In this document: in pieces, positions 33,214 through 44,587 of the stretch
Layout of the letters: the number at the start of each line of letters is the position of its first letter
Numbering within the stretch: position 1 is the stretch's first letter
Source: Platanthera guangdongensis
Lineage: Eukaryota > Streptophyta > Magnoliopsida > Asparagales > Orchidaceae
Reading direction: 5' to 3'
DNA: 64,000 nucleotides
Assembly: GCA_039583875.1 (NCBI GenBank)
Contig: CM077161.1
Coordinates: 63,741,885 to 63,805,884, forward strand
Notes under the pieces: model-generated
The model's database searches: none
What the model was told of the DNA's origin: nothing
Seen by the model: only the letters and a program-made list of their open reading frames with translations
Position numbers and translations under genes: made by a program

Positions 33214-33232
33214 CTGAAGGTCGCGTGTTAAC
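33214..33232 (-). promoter_or_regulatory. Presumed primer-binding region of element C
   Basis: On the minus strand the bases after the 5' LTR read GTTAACACGCGACCTTCAG. They match neither the tRNA-Asp nor the initiator-Met primer site seen in the other elements. The following CGACCTTCAGATCCGA looks, from general memory, like a stretch near the anticodon arm of a tRNA-Arg complement. The assignment is weak. Confidence 0.3.
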
Positions 33233-33983
33233 TGTTGATGCACGAAAACACAAGGGAGGTCGAGCACAACCAGCTAACTGTTCGAACACAGGGGGAATAG
33301 GGAGACTGCGAGTAGCGATCTACTAAGCGGATGAGAGCTGGAAGAAGAGCAGGGCCGTGAACCACGGCAACAACAGACTTCGCCCGTCGCGGCCTGAATG
33401 CCTCTCTTGCGACGGGCTTTCCCTTGATTGAAGAAGGATATAGTTACAAGTGAAAGGAAAAGACTGAGGGAAGCAGAGCAAGGGGGAGTCCGCAAGGCAC
33501 ATGATTCGAGTCCGCAGCCTATAACAAGTAGGCTCCTGGGTCCGAGTCTGCGTGCCTTGAGTGCACCACCTCCCCCCTATTTATAGGATAGGGGGCCTGC
33601 CCAAACGGGCAGGGCTAAAATAACCGGCTGCCCGGGGTACAGGAGAACCGGGCAGCGGTGACGGGAAGCAAAAAGGAAAGAACACGCCAGTCCGCACAGA
33701 GGTGGCGGACTGGGCTCGCGAGCTGGAGCTTCCACTGCTGCTGGGCGCGCCCACTAGAGGGCGGCGGCCTGGGCAGACGAGATACTACGTCCGCCGCTGG
33801 AGAACCTGTTGCCCAACGCGCCGGCGGACTGAGCGGACTGGTCCTTGCGTCCGCTGCTGGAGTATCACCCTTGGCGCCCGACTGGTGACAGTGCCGGACT
33901 GGGCGGACGGACAAATCCTGTCCGCGCCTGCTGAATGGGGGGCTTTGGAATCTTGCAGTACGTTGTGGACTGAGGGGTTAACA
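33233..33983 (-). repeat. Element C 5' LTR
   Basis: On the minus strand it begins TGTTAACC at 33983 and ends CATCAACA at 33233. A TATA box (CTATAAATAG on the minus strand) lies at 33577-33586 and should drive gag-pol leftward. Confidence 0.95.
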
Positions 33984-33988
33984 TTAGA

Positions 33989-34238
33989 GAAGTCAAAAAT
34001 ATTTTGTGATAACACCAGTGCTATTTTTATAGCTCAAAATCCAGTCCTCCATAGTAGGACAAAACACATAGAAATTATGCATCACTTTTTAAGGGATAAT
34101 GTTGAGAAGAATAAAATTTAACTTCAATATATCCCAACTAATTTGCAAAGGGGAGATATTTTCACCAAGCCCTTGGATGAAAAGAAACACACCTTCTTCC
34201 TAAATCAGTTAGGAATGTTAGATGGAGGAAATCTATAA
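33989..34238 (+). pseudogene. pol: Element B pol, end of RNase H
   Basis: The frame resumes after element C with FCDNTSAIFIAQNP and the SRTKHIEI segment typical of copia RNase H. It has one stop near 34120 and ends at TAA 34236-34238, in the same phase as the earlier pol frame. It is homologous to 43920-44164 in element A. Confidence 0.92.
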
Positions 34239-34329
34239 TAAGTTCCAAGATTTTGAAACTCTAAAAATTGACCAAGACTAGGCAAACATCCGGATTTTTC
34301 TAAGTGTCTAGAGTGTATTTCTGGTCTCT

Positions 34330-34605
34330 GAACTGCGCTCGACGATTTTCCCCCAGACGTCGAACGGAGATCGACGATTTCTGAAATCATCGACCTAAGT
34401 TCAGCGCTTCTCAGATAGTCTGAACTATCTCTTCCGGTCAACGATCGTCAAACGACGCTCGACGATTTTGTTCTCTGAACTATCGTCGAACGGAGCTCGA
34501 CGCTCTCCAATATCGTCGAATGGAGATCGACGATATTGAAGACCTTTCAGATTCCTTTAGAAGCCCCGATCGTCGAAATGAGTTCAACGATCTTTCCTTT
34601 TCTGC
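34330..34605 (+). repeat. TCGTCGA/TCGACGA array in the pol to third-ORF spacer of B
   Basis: At least seven TCGACGA-type words lie in the 500-base spacer between pol and the third ORF, mostly as inverted pairs. The matching spacer in A (44170-44460) has them too. No conserved coding frame crosses the spacer. Confidence 0.82.
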
Positions 34606-34723
34606 GTCGAACCCTAATATAAAATTCATTTTTCGCCGTCGTTCTCCTTTTGCGCTTTCAATCTCTCTGCAAAAATTTCTCTTTCCCTCCAAACATCTCT
34701 ACACTTGGTCGTTTTGTTTGTTG

Positions 34724-34733
34724 ATTTTTGCAG
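34724..34733 (+). promoter_or_regulatory. Splice-acceptor-like site before the third ORF of B
   Basis: GATTTTTGCAG preceded by T-rich sequence stands six bases before the ATG at 34740. Element A has CTCTTTTTCAG at the same place (44549). It is a plausible 3' splice site for a subgenomic mRNA; the donor is unknown. Confidence 0.45.
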
Positions 34734-34739
34734 GTAACC

Positions 34740-37700
34740 ATGGCCGTATTTGTTGCCGTTCTAGCCGCAATGAAATTCGATCCCGGATTTGATATAGACA
34801 TGGAGTCCTTCAGCACCACAGATCAGGTTTTTCAAGATATTCTGGAACTGTTCAAGGAGCAGAAGCTTGTTACCATCATGTCCACAAGAATCAAGTTGGC
34901 TGCTGATCAGATTAAGGAGTGGGTCTATACTGCCCACAACCAGGACCAAAACACAGTGGTTGGTTCAATTTCTGGAACCCAGGTACCTTTGACTCCAGCC
35001 ATTCTGATAGAGGTTTTTGTGTTAAGTTCTAGAAGAGATTCTGCTGAGTTATCTGGAGAGGAATTTTCTAATCTACTTGCAAGAATGGGTCACTCTGATG
35101 CTAACCCTAGCAAATTGCTGAAAAAGAACCTAGCTATTGAATACAGGTTCTTAGCTGATGTAGTGGGCAAGGTTTTGTTGGCCAAGCATTTAGCACATGA
35201 TACTATCTCCAGGTATCAGCTGTGCTTGATGGGAGCCATTGTGGATAAGAAACAGTTGAACTGGGGAGAGGTCTTCTTTGACCTGATCAAGAAGAAAATA
35301 AACAAGAATTTTGTGAATTTTGGGAGGATCCTAGGGCTCTTTCTTCATAAAAGATGCCCTGCACTACTAGTCTCCCCTGGGTTGCATATCAATGCCTAAA
35401 GAGGCTGTCCTGTGCCCTCTTTGGCAAATGGGACAGGCAGATAACCAAGCCCAGCAGGCCTTCTGCAAGCACAACTTCAGGCACAAGGACTGTAATAGTC
35501 TCTTCCCCTCAAGTCTCTGCCCCTGCAGAAGACTTGCCTGCTCCAACTCTTATTCCATCTCCACCAGTCACCTCCACCATTCCAATTCCATCCACCATCA
35601 TCATTTCTAGCCCATCTCCAACATTAATTCCCTCTCCAATCCCAACTCTTCCAATACCAGAAGAACCATTCCACCCATTACACCACTACCCTCAACCAGA
35701 CATTGACACATCATCCAACATTCCCTCATTCAATCTTATGGATGATTCCTTCATGGATGATTCACCCTTCTCTCCTCCTGAGCTACCCTCCTCATCTACA
35801 TCATACCAACAGCTGCTACAAGACATTATTGATCAACCCACCTTCACACCCTCTATCTCCATACCACTGTCTTCCATTTCCACAATCCCCACACCTCAAC
35901 CTTCCCTTCTACCATCCACCAGCTCTCCACCAACATCACCTGTTGCTCCACCTCCATCCTCTACCTCTGCTCAAGTGCCTACTGAGCATGTAGATATCCC
36001 AGCCCTAGCTGACCAACTGTATGAACTGATAGCTCCTAGGCTATCACTTCTGCTAGAGACCTCCTTGGCTCCACTTCTTCAGTCAGTTGTAGCCCTCTCT
36101 GTCAGGCTATCTTCTCTCTTTCCTCAGGCAATCCCTTCATTTGGGTTCCTTGATACAGCTATATCTGAATCTAGGCAGGGGTAGATGCCTAATGAAGATG
36201 TGAGATTGCCGCTGCCATTTCTTCAGTTCCTCCTGCTGCTGCTGTTACCCCAACTCAAGCTCCAGTTCCACCTCAAGTTGCTGTCTTTTCAATAGACCTC
36301 AGGTCCCTTCTCTCAGATTTTGATTCAATTTATTTCAGTTGTCTTCCAGAGAAAGTTGCAGTCCAGCCATCAGAGGATCTTTCCAAGGCCATTGTGCCCT
36401 TCTCAAGTTATGACACCAGTGTTATAAATTCTTTTGTACTTTCAGTTTATGCTGCTAGTTCTGTTGTTGCTGCTACTCCTGCTGAGCCCTCTGTTCCCAG
36501 TGATCTTACTGCTGCAAATGTTGATGTTTCTATTGCTGCTGCTGATATTGTTGATACTGTTGATGAGTTAATCTCTAAGGATATGCAGATGACAGAGGCA
36601 TATGATTTTGAGCCTACTGTTATTCCTACTATTATTACTGATGCTGAGGTTCTTGTATCTAAAAGTAGTGTTTCTGAAACAGTTTTCTCTGAATCTGTTA
36701 CTGCTCCAGTTAGTGTTGATATTACTGCTACTATATCTTCTGCAAGTATTGCTCCAGAAAGTTCTGTGTCTGTTGTTGCTACTTCTACTGCTACAACTTC
36801 TGTTGTTACTAGTGCTGTATCTGTTGCTGCTATAACTGCTGTTTCATCTGCTCCAACCCAACTTCAAAAAGATTATATGAAAAAGATTGATGCCTTATAT
36901 GATGAGCAAAGCTCTGAAAGTGATGAATTTAGGATTGATTCTGATGATTCTTCTGCTACCATAGCCATGAAAAGTAAGGCAAGGAGCAAAGCTATGAAAA
37001 GGGTGCCTCCAGCCAAAGTCAAAGACACTAATGATATTCCTTATTACATCATTCATGACTGCCCCATTACTGAACATTGGATGCAGTATTCCAAGAACCA
37101 ACTAAAAGCTATGAAGAAGAAGAGAAAATATGAGAAAGGTTCTTCTCAGTTTCATCATCCTCATCCTCCTCCACCACCTCCTCCTGATGCAGGTGCAGGT
37201 GGAAGCTCAACAACTCATCCTTCTACTAAAAGCCAAACCCCCTATCAGCCTCATGCAAGATCTCAATATAGGGGAGGCCAGTCCAGAGGTTCTCAATCAA
37301 GGAGAGGAAGTTATAGAGGAAGCCAAAGGGAATTCCAAGTCTACTCCAAAGGCTATTCAAGGCAACATCCATACTCCATGGAAGGACAAGCTTCATCAGA
37401 TACAACTTCAGGCCCTTTTCCCTATAAGTTAAAAGAAGTAGTCTCATCCAAAGCTCCTCAAGATAATCCTTCTAACAGATATGAGCCTCCAGTGCCCTTT
37501 GAAGATCCAGAAAATAATCCTACTGCTTGGACTACCAGGATGAAAGAGTTAGCTGCCTTAGATCAAATCAAGAAAGTCAGAGACCAAGGCAAGGACACCT
37601 CAAGCATTACTACATTGTCTGAACAAAGAAAGAAGGAACTTAAAAGATATGCCTCAAGCAAATTCTTTGATTGTGAAAGATATATGGAGCTGCACCCTGA

Positions 37701-37824
37701 AGCTGTGGTACCAAAGACTAAACAACAAACTTCCTTAGGTGCAGCTGATGACAGAAGGTCAAAGAAAGAAGCTCTTGATCCTAATAGAGAAATCAAACTT
37801 ATAAAGAGCAAGGAGAAGGAATAA
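34740..37824 (+). pseudogene. Element B third ORF (envelope-position gene)
   Basis: ATG 34740 opens a conserved globular region of about 215 residues, homologous to 44588-45260 in element A (KFDPGFDIDMESF; LFDLIKKK-like end). It continues as a Pro/Ser/Thr-rich stretch, a Val/Ala/Ser-rich region, then a basic Arg/Gly/Ser-rich and Pro-rich tail ending SKEKE at 37824. Breaks: one base missing near 35393, TAG near 36184 and a further frame change before 36394. SIRE elements are known to carry an envelope-like ORF here. I see no signal peptide or clear membrane segment, so the name is positional; plant databases label such domains putative transposon protein. Confidence 0.75.
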
Positions 37825-37957
37825 TTATGTAAGGTGACAATTATTCTGATTTCTGTCTGGGATAATATATATCTGTGATTCTGCTTATTGTTGTTTAGTG
37901 TTGCTTTGTATGTTGTTATTTAATTTTTCCAAGTTCTGTAAATAGTAATCCTAACCC

Positions 37958-37970
37958 AAATAGGGGGAGA
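37958..37970 (+). promoter_or_regulatory. Polypurine tract of element B
   Basis: AAATAGGGGGAGA lies directly before the 3' LTR. Element A has the identical tract at 47658. Confidence 0.88.
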
Positions 37971-37971
37971 T

Positions 37972-39607
37972 TGTTGAAACACCCTATTACTAATTTGGGT
38001 CAGGATCACTATGTCTTTAGGAAACCTGTTCTTGACCTCTCTGTATAGATCTAAAGGTCAATTAGGATTGAGTCTAAGGGTTAGTAGTTAGGTTTGGAAG
38101 CTGCCCTCAAGACCAAGGTTTTTCAGTTTGGAGACTAAGTCATTTCGTCGAGCTCAGTACGACGAATCGTCGAACTCCAATCGACGATCGTCTAGCTCAA
38201 CTTCTACGAATCGTCAAACTCTAATCGACGATCGTCTAGCTCAACTTCGACGGATCGTCGAACTCCATTCGACGATCACTGAGCTCAACTTCAACAAATC
38301 GTCGAACTCCATTCGACGATCTTCGAGCTCAGTTCGACGATCTTGACTCCAGTATTGATTCTCTATCTCTGAGCTCATTTCGATGATAGTTGAGCTCAGA
38401 TCGACGATTTCTGTTTCTGAATAAGTCCAAATTGCTGAGCTCAGTTCGACGATAGTAGAGCTCAGTTCGACGTTTTTCTGAAGAGTTAAAAGATTTTCAA
38501 GATTCAAAATTCAGAACAGTTAAGGAGTTATTGTCAGCAATTAATTCAGAAGATTTTGTAGCCACTTTCATTTATTCTGGACCAAGTTTCAAGGGATTAT
38601 CAAGGAATGTTTCTTTGGACTTTCCCCCAGAAGACAAAGGCAATTAAGGAAGTGAATTAATGACAGGCTAACGACTATTCTTGACAGAGGATCATTTTCT
38701 ATTCAGAACCAGGGAATAAAACACAAGATTTTTGAATCTCTCACAGCACAGATAAGCAGAACAATAAGAAAAAGAAGAAAACATTCTCTAAACAACATCT
38801 TTCTCAACATCAACTGTTCACAAGAGAAAAAGAGAAAGAGCTGTAGACATTCTCTGTCTAAAAGAATTCATACAAGAACACACAACCAAGGAGATCAACC
38901 AACTGAAATCTTCAGATCTCTCTTGATTCAAGTGTTCAAGGCCAACATCATTCAAGACTCCAGACACCTAACATTTCAGCTGTTGTTGAAATCATCATTT
39001 GCTGGAGATCAACTTCTGAAGGCATATCACCCTACAGCAAAGCTTCATTTCCTAAACATCTCAAGAACTCAGGGGGAGCTTTGACAACATCAAGTCCACA
39101 TAGTCTTCTCAGCTGCTTTGAGAAAGAGAAGACTTCTATAACTCTCTCATCCCCATCTCTATAAAGGGTTTTTCAAACTCTCTTCAAAAGTTTGCGCTTG
39201 ATTTTTGAGCACCTTATCAAAAGCTCATTGGTGACAAGACACCTGATCAAAAAATCTGATTTGGTTTTTGAGCACCTTATCAAAAGCTCATTGGTGCCCA
39301 GGACTCCTGATCAACTCATCCTGCAGTGGATTCCTACCTAGGGTGGTAGAAGAGGGATGTACCCAAGTTTTGGGGAACCACTATAACTCCTTGTGTCTTC
39401 TGGCTTGCTTGTCTTTATTTTTGTTTCTGGCTGTGATTGATCTGTGATTGATCTGTGATTAGTTTCTTTTGTAGACTGTGATTAGATAGGTTCTGTACTA
39501 TTTGCTTCCCTGTTCACTCAGATTACAACAATTGTTGTAAATAGTTTTTATGCACCATACTCTATTCACCCCCCTCTAGAGTATATCAGATCTAACTCGC
39601 ACTTTCA
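37972..39607 (+). repeat. Element B 3' LTR
   Basis: 1636 bp, beginning TGTTGAAAC. It keeps the family TATA box (TATAAAGG at 39160) that is damaged in the 5' LTR, and the perfect TCGTCGAA hairpin at 38253-38277. Confidence 0.95.
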
Positions 39608-39612
39608 GTCTC

Positions 39613-40977
39613 TTTGCCAAGAGATTCTTCAAACTGGCTAGGAAAGACTTCAGAAGGAAGTCATCCAGAAATGACAGCCAGACAAGGTATGACAAGACCA
39701 CCACTAAAGAGGTAGTGTGTTATGGGTGCAGGAAACCAGGACATTTCATGTCTGAATGTCCTGATAATCAAAAGAAGGAAAGAAGAAAAGAGAAAGAATC
39801 AAGAAGCAAGCATTACAACAAGCCCTCTTCCATCAAGCACAAAAAGAAGGACAAAGTATTTGTGGCTGAAACATGGAGTGACACAGAAGATGAATCTAGA
39901 TCTTCCAGCTCCAGTGAAGAAGAAGAGGAGGCCAAGGCAAAGTAGGTTTGCCTCATGGCAATTGGTGCAAGTAGTAGCAAATCAGATACAGATGAATCTG
40001 ATAATGAAGAAAACCTGTCAGCTGAAGATCAGGTAATAGCATCTTATGATTTTGAATCTAATGAATTTAAATTTGAATTTAAAAACCTATACTTAGATTT
40101 GATAAGCTCTGAGAAGGAAATCAAACTTCTCAGAGATAAATTGAATGACCTAGATAAAATCACCTCTGAAAAATGCAACTCTATCTAGTAAACTAAAATC
40201 TGCAAATTAACAAATCAGTTTTCTGAAATCAGAACTTAGCAAAGCTAAGATATTAGAAGAATCATTAAATGTTAGAAGTTTGAAATTGCTAGATATAACC
40301 AGCACAGTTAATGCTAGAACAAATATCTGCAGATTATGATTAGGAGCCACATCTAGTGAACCAACACTAATCCAAAGGAATCATCTTTCAAAACCTGAAA
40401 ATTTTATCTTTGATAAAAGAAAGAAAAACACTGAACAAGTAAATAAGGTTAATAAAATTCTAGAACAAATTGAAGCTAAGGACAAAATTAAAAATCAGAA
40501 AAATGATAAAAATAACAATGTTCAGCAGTTATCGTCGAACCCAGATCAATGATATAGGAACAGATCGTCGAACTCAGAACGACGATCTCTGAACGCAAAC
40601 TATAATAATAATCATTCGTCTAACTGCGATCGACGAACTTTGTATGGTTCGTCGGGCAGAGGTCAACGAACGTGAGGCATAGAGAATGAACATGTTCATT
40701 CTCTGGGCAGAGATCGACGATCTCAACCCAGTTCGTCGAACTCTGGTCGATGAATTTACAACAATTCGTCGAACCCAGGAAGACTTAATCAAAACTGTAA
40801 TTCTAACAGCAACTCACATATTTCTAAGAAACCATTTAATCCACTAGCTAACTGGATCATCCCACCTAGGAGATATCACCCCTAGGATATAAGTCCCAAC
40901 CTGAATTCTCTATTATTTCTAGTTTTTCTTATCAGCCATACAAAGGACCCAAGGTAACCTGGGTCAAAAACCATTAA
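39613..40977 (+). pseudogene. gag: Element A gag, C-terminal part
   Basis: Gag resumes after element B. The CCHC knuckle CYGCRKPGHFMSEC lies at about 39719, then Lys-rich and acidic Ser-rich stretches and a coiled-coil-like segment. The SSN-type array region at 40530-40780 is decayed. Several stops (near 39941 and 40186) and a one-base loss near 40884 break it. It ends WVKNH-TAA at 40975-40977, as in element B. Confidence 0.9.
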
Positions 40978-40983
40978 CTGCTT

Positions 40984-40993
40984 TCTATTGCAG
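40984..40993 (+). promoter_or_regulatory. Splice-acceptor-like site before pol of element A
   Basis: TCTATTGCAG precedes GTGAAG at 40994, in phase with the protease. It is positionally identical to 17762-17771 in element B. Confidence 0.4.
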
Positions 40994-43900
40994 GTGAAGA
41001 ATTGTCCAGGGGTGAATCAAACTTGGTACCTGGACAGTGGCTGCTCCAAACATATGACTAGTAGCAAGGACATCTTAACCAACTACAAGTCCAAGCTGGG
41101 GCCAAAGGTTATCTTTGGTGACTCCAAATATGGTCAGTCAGAAGGATTTGGAGAAGTGAGAATAGGAGCTGTCACATTCAAAAAGGTGACATATGTAAGT
41201 GGACTCAAGCATAACCTCATCTCCATAAGTCAGTTATGTGATGACGGGTATTAAATATACTTTAACCCATCCACTTATTCTATTATTGATAAAAACAACC
41301 AAATAGTTTTAACTGGAAGTAGACAAGACAACATATACTTAGTAAATTTTCTTTCTGCCAAAACTGATATCTGTTTACTTAACTTAACTAGTAATCAGAA
41401 TGACTTATGACACAAAATACTAGGTCATGTAAATCTAAAAAACATTGCTAGGCTATCTAAGCACAATCTTGTTAGAGGTCTACCTTCTAGTCCCTACAAG
41501 AAGAAAGGTCTATGTAGGGCTTGTCAATTAGGCAAGCAAACTAAAACTAGTTTTAAATCTGTTAATAAGAGTGATTCACCTAGGATTTTGTACTTGCTCC
41601 ATTTGGATCTCTTTGGATCCATTGCTGTACAAAGCCTAGGAGGGAAATCCTACACTTTGGTTATAGTAGATGACTTCTCCAGGTTCAGTTGGGTATTCTT
41701 TCTGAGATCAAAGTCAGATACATTCAAGGTTCTTACAGATTTTCTCAGGACCATACAGATTGAGTTCTCTACTCATGTTGCATTGATCAGAAGTGATCAT
41801 GGCACAGAGTTTGAGTCTCTTCTTATGCATGAGTTCTGTGTGAAGGAAGGTATCAGACATTGCTTCTCAGCTCCTAGAACTTCCCAACAAAATGGGGCAG
41901 CTGAAAGGAAAAATAGGACACTCATTGAAGCTGCAGGTACATTGCTTGCAGATGCTTACATGCCCCTAACCTTTTGGGCAGAGGCTGTCTGCATAGCAAA
42001 TTATGTCCTGAACAGGAGCTTAATTCACAAACTAAAGAATAGGACTCCCTATGAATTGCTCAAAGGGAAGAAACCTAAAATAAACTATTTTAAAGTATTT
42101 GGTTGTACCTGTTACATACACAATAACAATAAGAAATACATTAGAAAGTTTGAGGCTAAGGCTGAAGAGGGAGTCTTTCTAGGATACTCCCAAGTAAGCA
42201 AGGCCTATAGGGTTTTTAACAAATCAACATTGAAAATTGAAGAGTCTATTCATGTTTCATTTGATGAGACAAATATGTATTGCAAGGAGAAATAAGTTTC
42301 TACCAATAGCAACTTGCAGGTACCCCACTTGTGTAAGACCTTGGATGGACTAAACCTCACCCAAGAGGTGCCAACTCATCCATCTCAACAAGCAATTGAA
42401 GAAAGTGAAGAAGAAGAAGTTGAAGATAATGAATCTCTACCAACAACAAATGCAATTCCACAGGTGGAATTAATTCCAAATGTTGTTGCACAACCAACTA
42501 CACCCACTGATTTTGTCATACTTAGGGATCACCCCAGATATCAAGTGATTGGAGACATATCAGCATGTGTACAGACAAGGCATCAACTTACCCAAGATTT
42601 GATGCATTCCTGTTTTCTCTCTCAGGTTGAACCTCTTTCCATTCATGAAGTTGAGCAGGATCCCCACGGGATCCTTGCAATGCAGGAGGAACTAAATTAA
42701 TTTGAGAGATGTAGAGTTTGGGATTTGGTTCCAAGACCCCAAAACTACCCAGTTATTGGAACCAAATGAGTTTACAGAAACAAGCTGGATGCCCAAGGAG
42801 TCATTGTGAGAAACAAGGCTAGGCTTATTGCTCAAGGATATAGGCAAGAAGAAGGAATTGATTATGATCAAACCTTTGCACCTGTTGCAAGGTTGGAAGC
42901 CATAAGAATATTCTTTGCCTATGCAGCATACAAGAGATTCAAGGTCTTCCAAATGGATGTGAAGAGTGCTTTTCTAAATGGAGTGCTACAAGAAGAGGTT
43001 TATGTAGAACAACCTCCAGGTTTTGTTTCTCTAACTTACCCTTCTCATGTTTTTAAATTGCATAAGGCTCTTTATGGTCTAAATCAAGCTCCAAGAGCTT
43101 GGTATAAGACCTTAGATAGTTTTCTATTAGAGCATAAATTTACAAGAGGAACTGTAGATAAAACTCTTTTCAATAGACATCATAAGGAACAAATCTTATT
43201 AGTACAAATTTATGTGGATGATATTATATTTGGCTCTACAGATTCCAAATTATGCAAGAGGTTCTCTGACCTCATGCATTCCAAATTTGAAATGAGTAGC
43301 ATAAGTGAGCTTTCCTACTTCCTTGGCCTCCAAGTGAAGCAGCTCCCCGATGGCATCTTCATCTCTCAAGCAAAATATGCTAAAGAACTTCTAAAGAAGT
43401 TTGAGATGGCTGATGGCTCAGCAAAGAAAAATCCCATGACTACTAATGTTGTTGTGGACTCTGATGTACCATGGAAAGCTATGGATCAGAAACTTTATAG
43501 GGGAATTGTTGGGTCCCTATAATACCTCACAGCAAGTTGGCCAGATATTATGTTTGCCACATGTCTTTATACTAGGTTCCAGGTGAACCCTAAAGAATCT
43601 CATCTAATTTTACAAAAAAGTATTTTGAGATATATTAAGAGTTGTCCTAATCTAGGCCTATGGTATCCTGCTGAATCAGAATTTGAGTTAACTGGATACT
43701 CTGATGCTGATTTTGCTGGATGCAGGGTAGATAGAAAAAGTACTTCAGGGACTTACCAGTTCCTGGGTATGATATTAGTATCTTGGTTTTCTAAAAAGCA
43801 AACATCAGTGTCAACCTCAACTGCTGAAGCCGAATATATTGCAGCAGGCAGCTGTTGTTCACAGATGCTTTGGGTACAAAATCAGCTACTAGATTATGAG

Positions 43901-44164
43901 TTCAACTTAAATAATTCAACCCTACTCTGTGATAATACAAGTGCTATAGCCATAGCCCAGAATCCAGTTCAGCATAGTAGGACAAAACATATTGATATAA
44001 GACATCATTTCATTAGGGAGTGTGTAGAAAAAAATAAAATCAAGCTTGTCTATATCTACACTGATTTTCAAAGCGCTGATATATTCACCAAACCTCTAGA
44101 TGAGAGAATTCATATGTTCTTTGTGAATCAACTTGGAATGATCAATGGAGAAGACTTTATTTGA
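40988..44164 (+). pseudogene. pol: Element A pol
   Basis: Protease (DSGCSKHMTSS, near 41034), GAG-pre-integrase (CRACQLGKQTKTS), integrase (41588-42290, with DDFSRFSWVF, RSDHGTEF and QQNGAAERKNR), RT (about 42700-43350, with YVDDII) and RNase H (about 43700-44110) all lie in one frame. I see no net frame shift, only stop codons, at about 41252, 41408, 42293, 42698, 42767 and 43520. Two of them replace Trp (TGG to TGA), as expected from cytosine deamination on the other strand. It ends at 44162-44164. Confidence 0.95.
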
Positions 44165-44169
44165 TTTCT

Positions 44170-44460
44170 ATCTGCAGTCGACGAATTTTCCAGAGTTCGT
44201 CGAATGGAGTTCGATGAACCGGGGAAAGTTTGAGAGAAATTCGTCGAACGGAGATCGACGAACTCTCTGTGAGTGAAACAAGTTTCGTCGAACAGAGTTC
44301 AACGGACTTGCTTCAGAAGATATTCGTGGAACGGAGTTCGACGAACTGTCTTCAATTCTTCTGGACAAGATCAACGAATTATTTCATTCAAAATTATTTT
44401 GTCGACCTCAGTTCGAAGAATTACTTTTATTTTCGTGGAACGGAGTCTGTCGATTCATAT
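44170..44460 (+). repeat. TCGACGA word array in the pol to third-ORF spacer of A
   Basis: Around ten TCGTCGA or TCGACGA words and variants in inverted pairs, for example TTCGTCGAACGGAGATCGAC at 44239. This is the counterpart of 34330-34605. Confidence 0.8.
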
Positions 44461-44539
44461 TCTTGAAAACCCTATATTTAGGTTTTCTTCGACCTCCGTC
44501 CCGCGCTTTCTGTTCTTTTGCACTTGATCGCTGTTTCTC

Positions 44540-44549
44540 TCTTTTTCAG
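44540..44549 (+). promoter_or_regulatory. Splice-acceptor-like site before the third ORF of A
   Basis: TCTTTTTCAG with a long pyrimidine run lies 38 bases before the first conserved ATG at 44588. It corresponds to 34724-34733 in B. Confidence 0.42.
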
Positions 44550-44587
44550 GTGATTCCACGGAGATTCCAGCAGGAGCTCTAGCCGCT

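Larger units (their letters stand above)
20671..33983 (-). mobile_element. Element C: Tat-type Ty3/gypsy retrotransposon with antisense genes, minus strand
   Basis: Two 751-bp LTRs (minus-strand termini TGTTAACC ... CATCAACA). On the minus strand, from right to left: gag, protease, RT, RNase H, a second RNase H, integrase, a long 3' region with repeats, then two genes on the opposite strand before the 3' LTR. The dual RNase H and antisense extra genes are known marks of the Tat lineage. Gag-pol has four in-frame stops and one frameshift. By eye the LTRs differ at about 13 sites, more than D but less than B. Confidence 0.95.
13975..39607 (+). mobile_element. Element B: SIRE/Maximus-type Ty1/copia retrotransposon, interrupted by C
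   Basis: LTRs of 1635 and 1636 bp (TGTTG ... TTTCA), iMet primer site, one intact gag, broken pol in copia order, a third ORF of about 3 kb and a polypurine tract. It is related to element A throughout the coding region but is a distinct family by LTR. The LTRs differ by a few per cent, more than those of C, which lies inside it. Pol has at least four stops and three indels. Confidence 0.95.

Noticed and set aside
35400..36180. Pro/Ser/Thr-rich stretch as an extensin-like host cell-wall gene
   Set aside because: It lies inside B's third ORF, in frame after one base loss, and has a homologue in element A at 45300-45900. It lacks Ser-Pro4 repeats.
36602..36835. Leu-rich ORF resembling a membrane protein
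   Set aside because: It is an out-of-frame shadow of the Val/Ala/Ser-rich part of B's third ORF.
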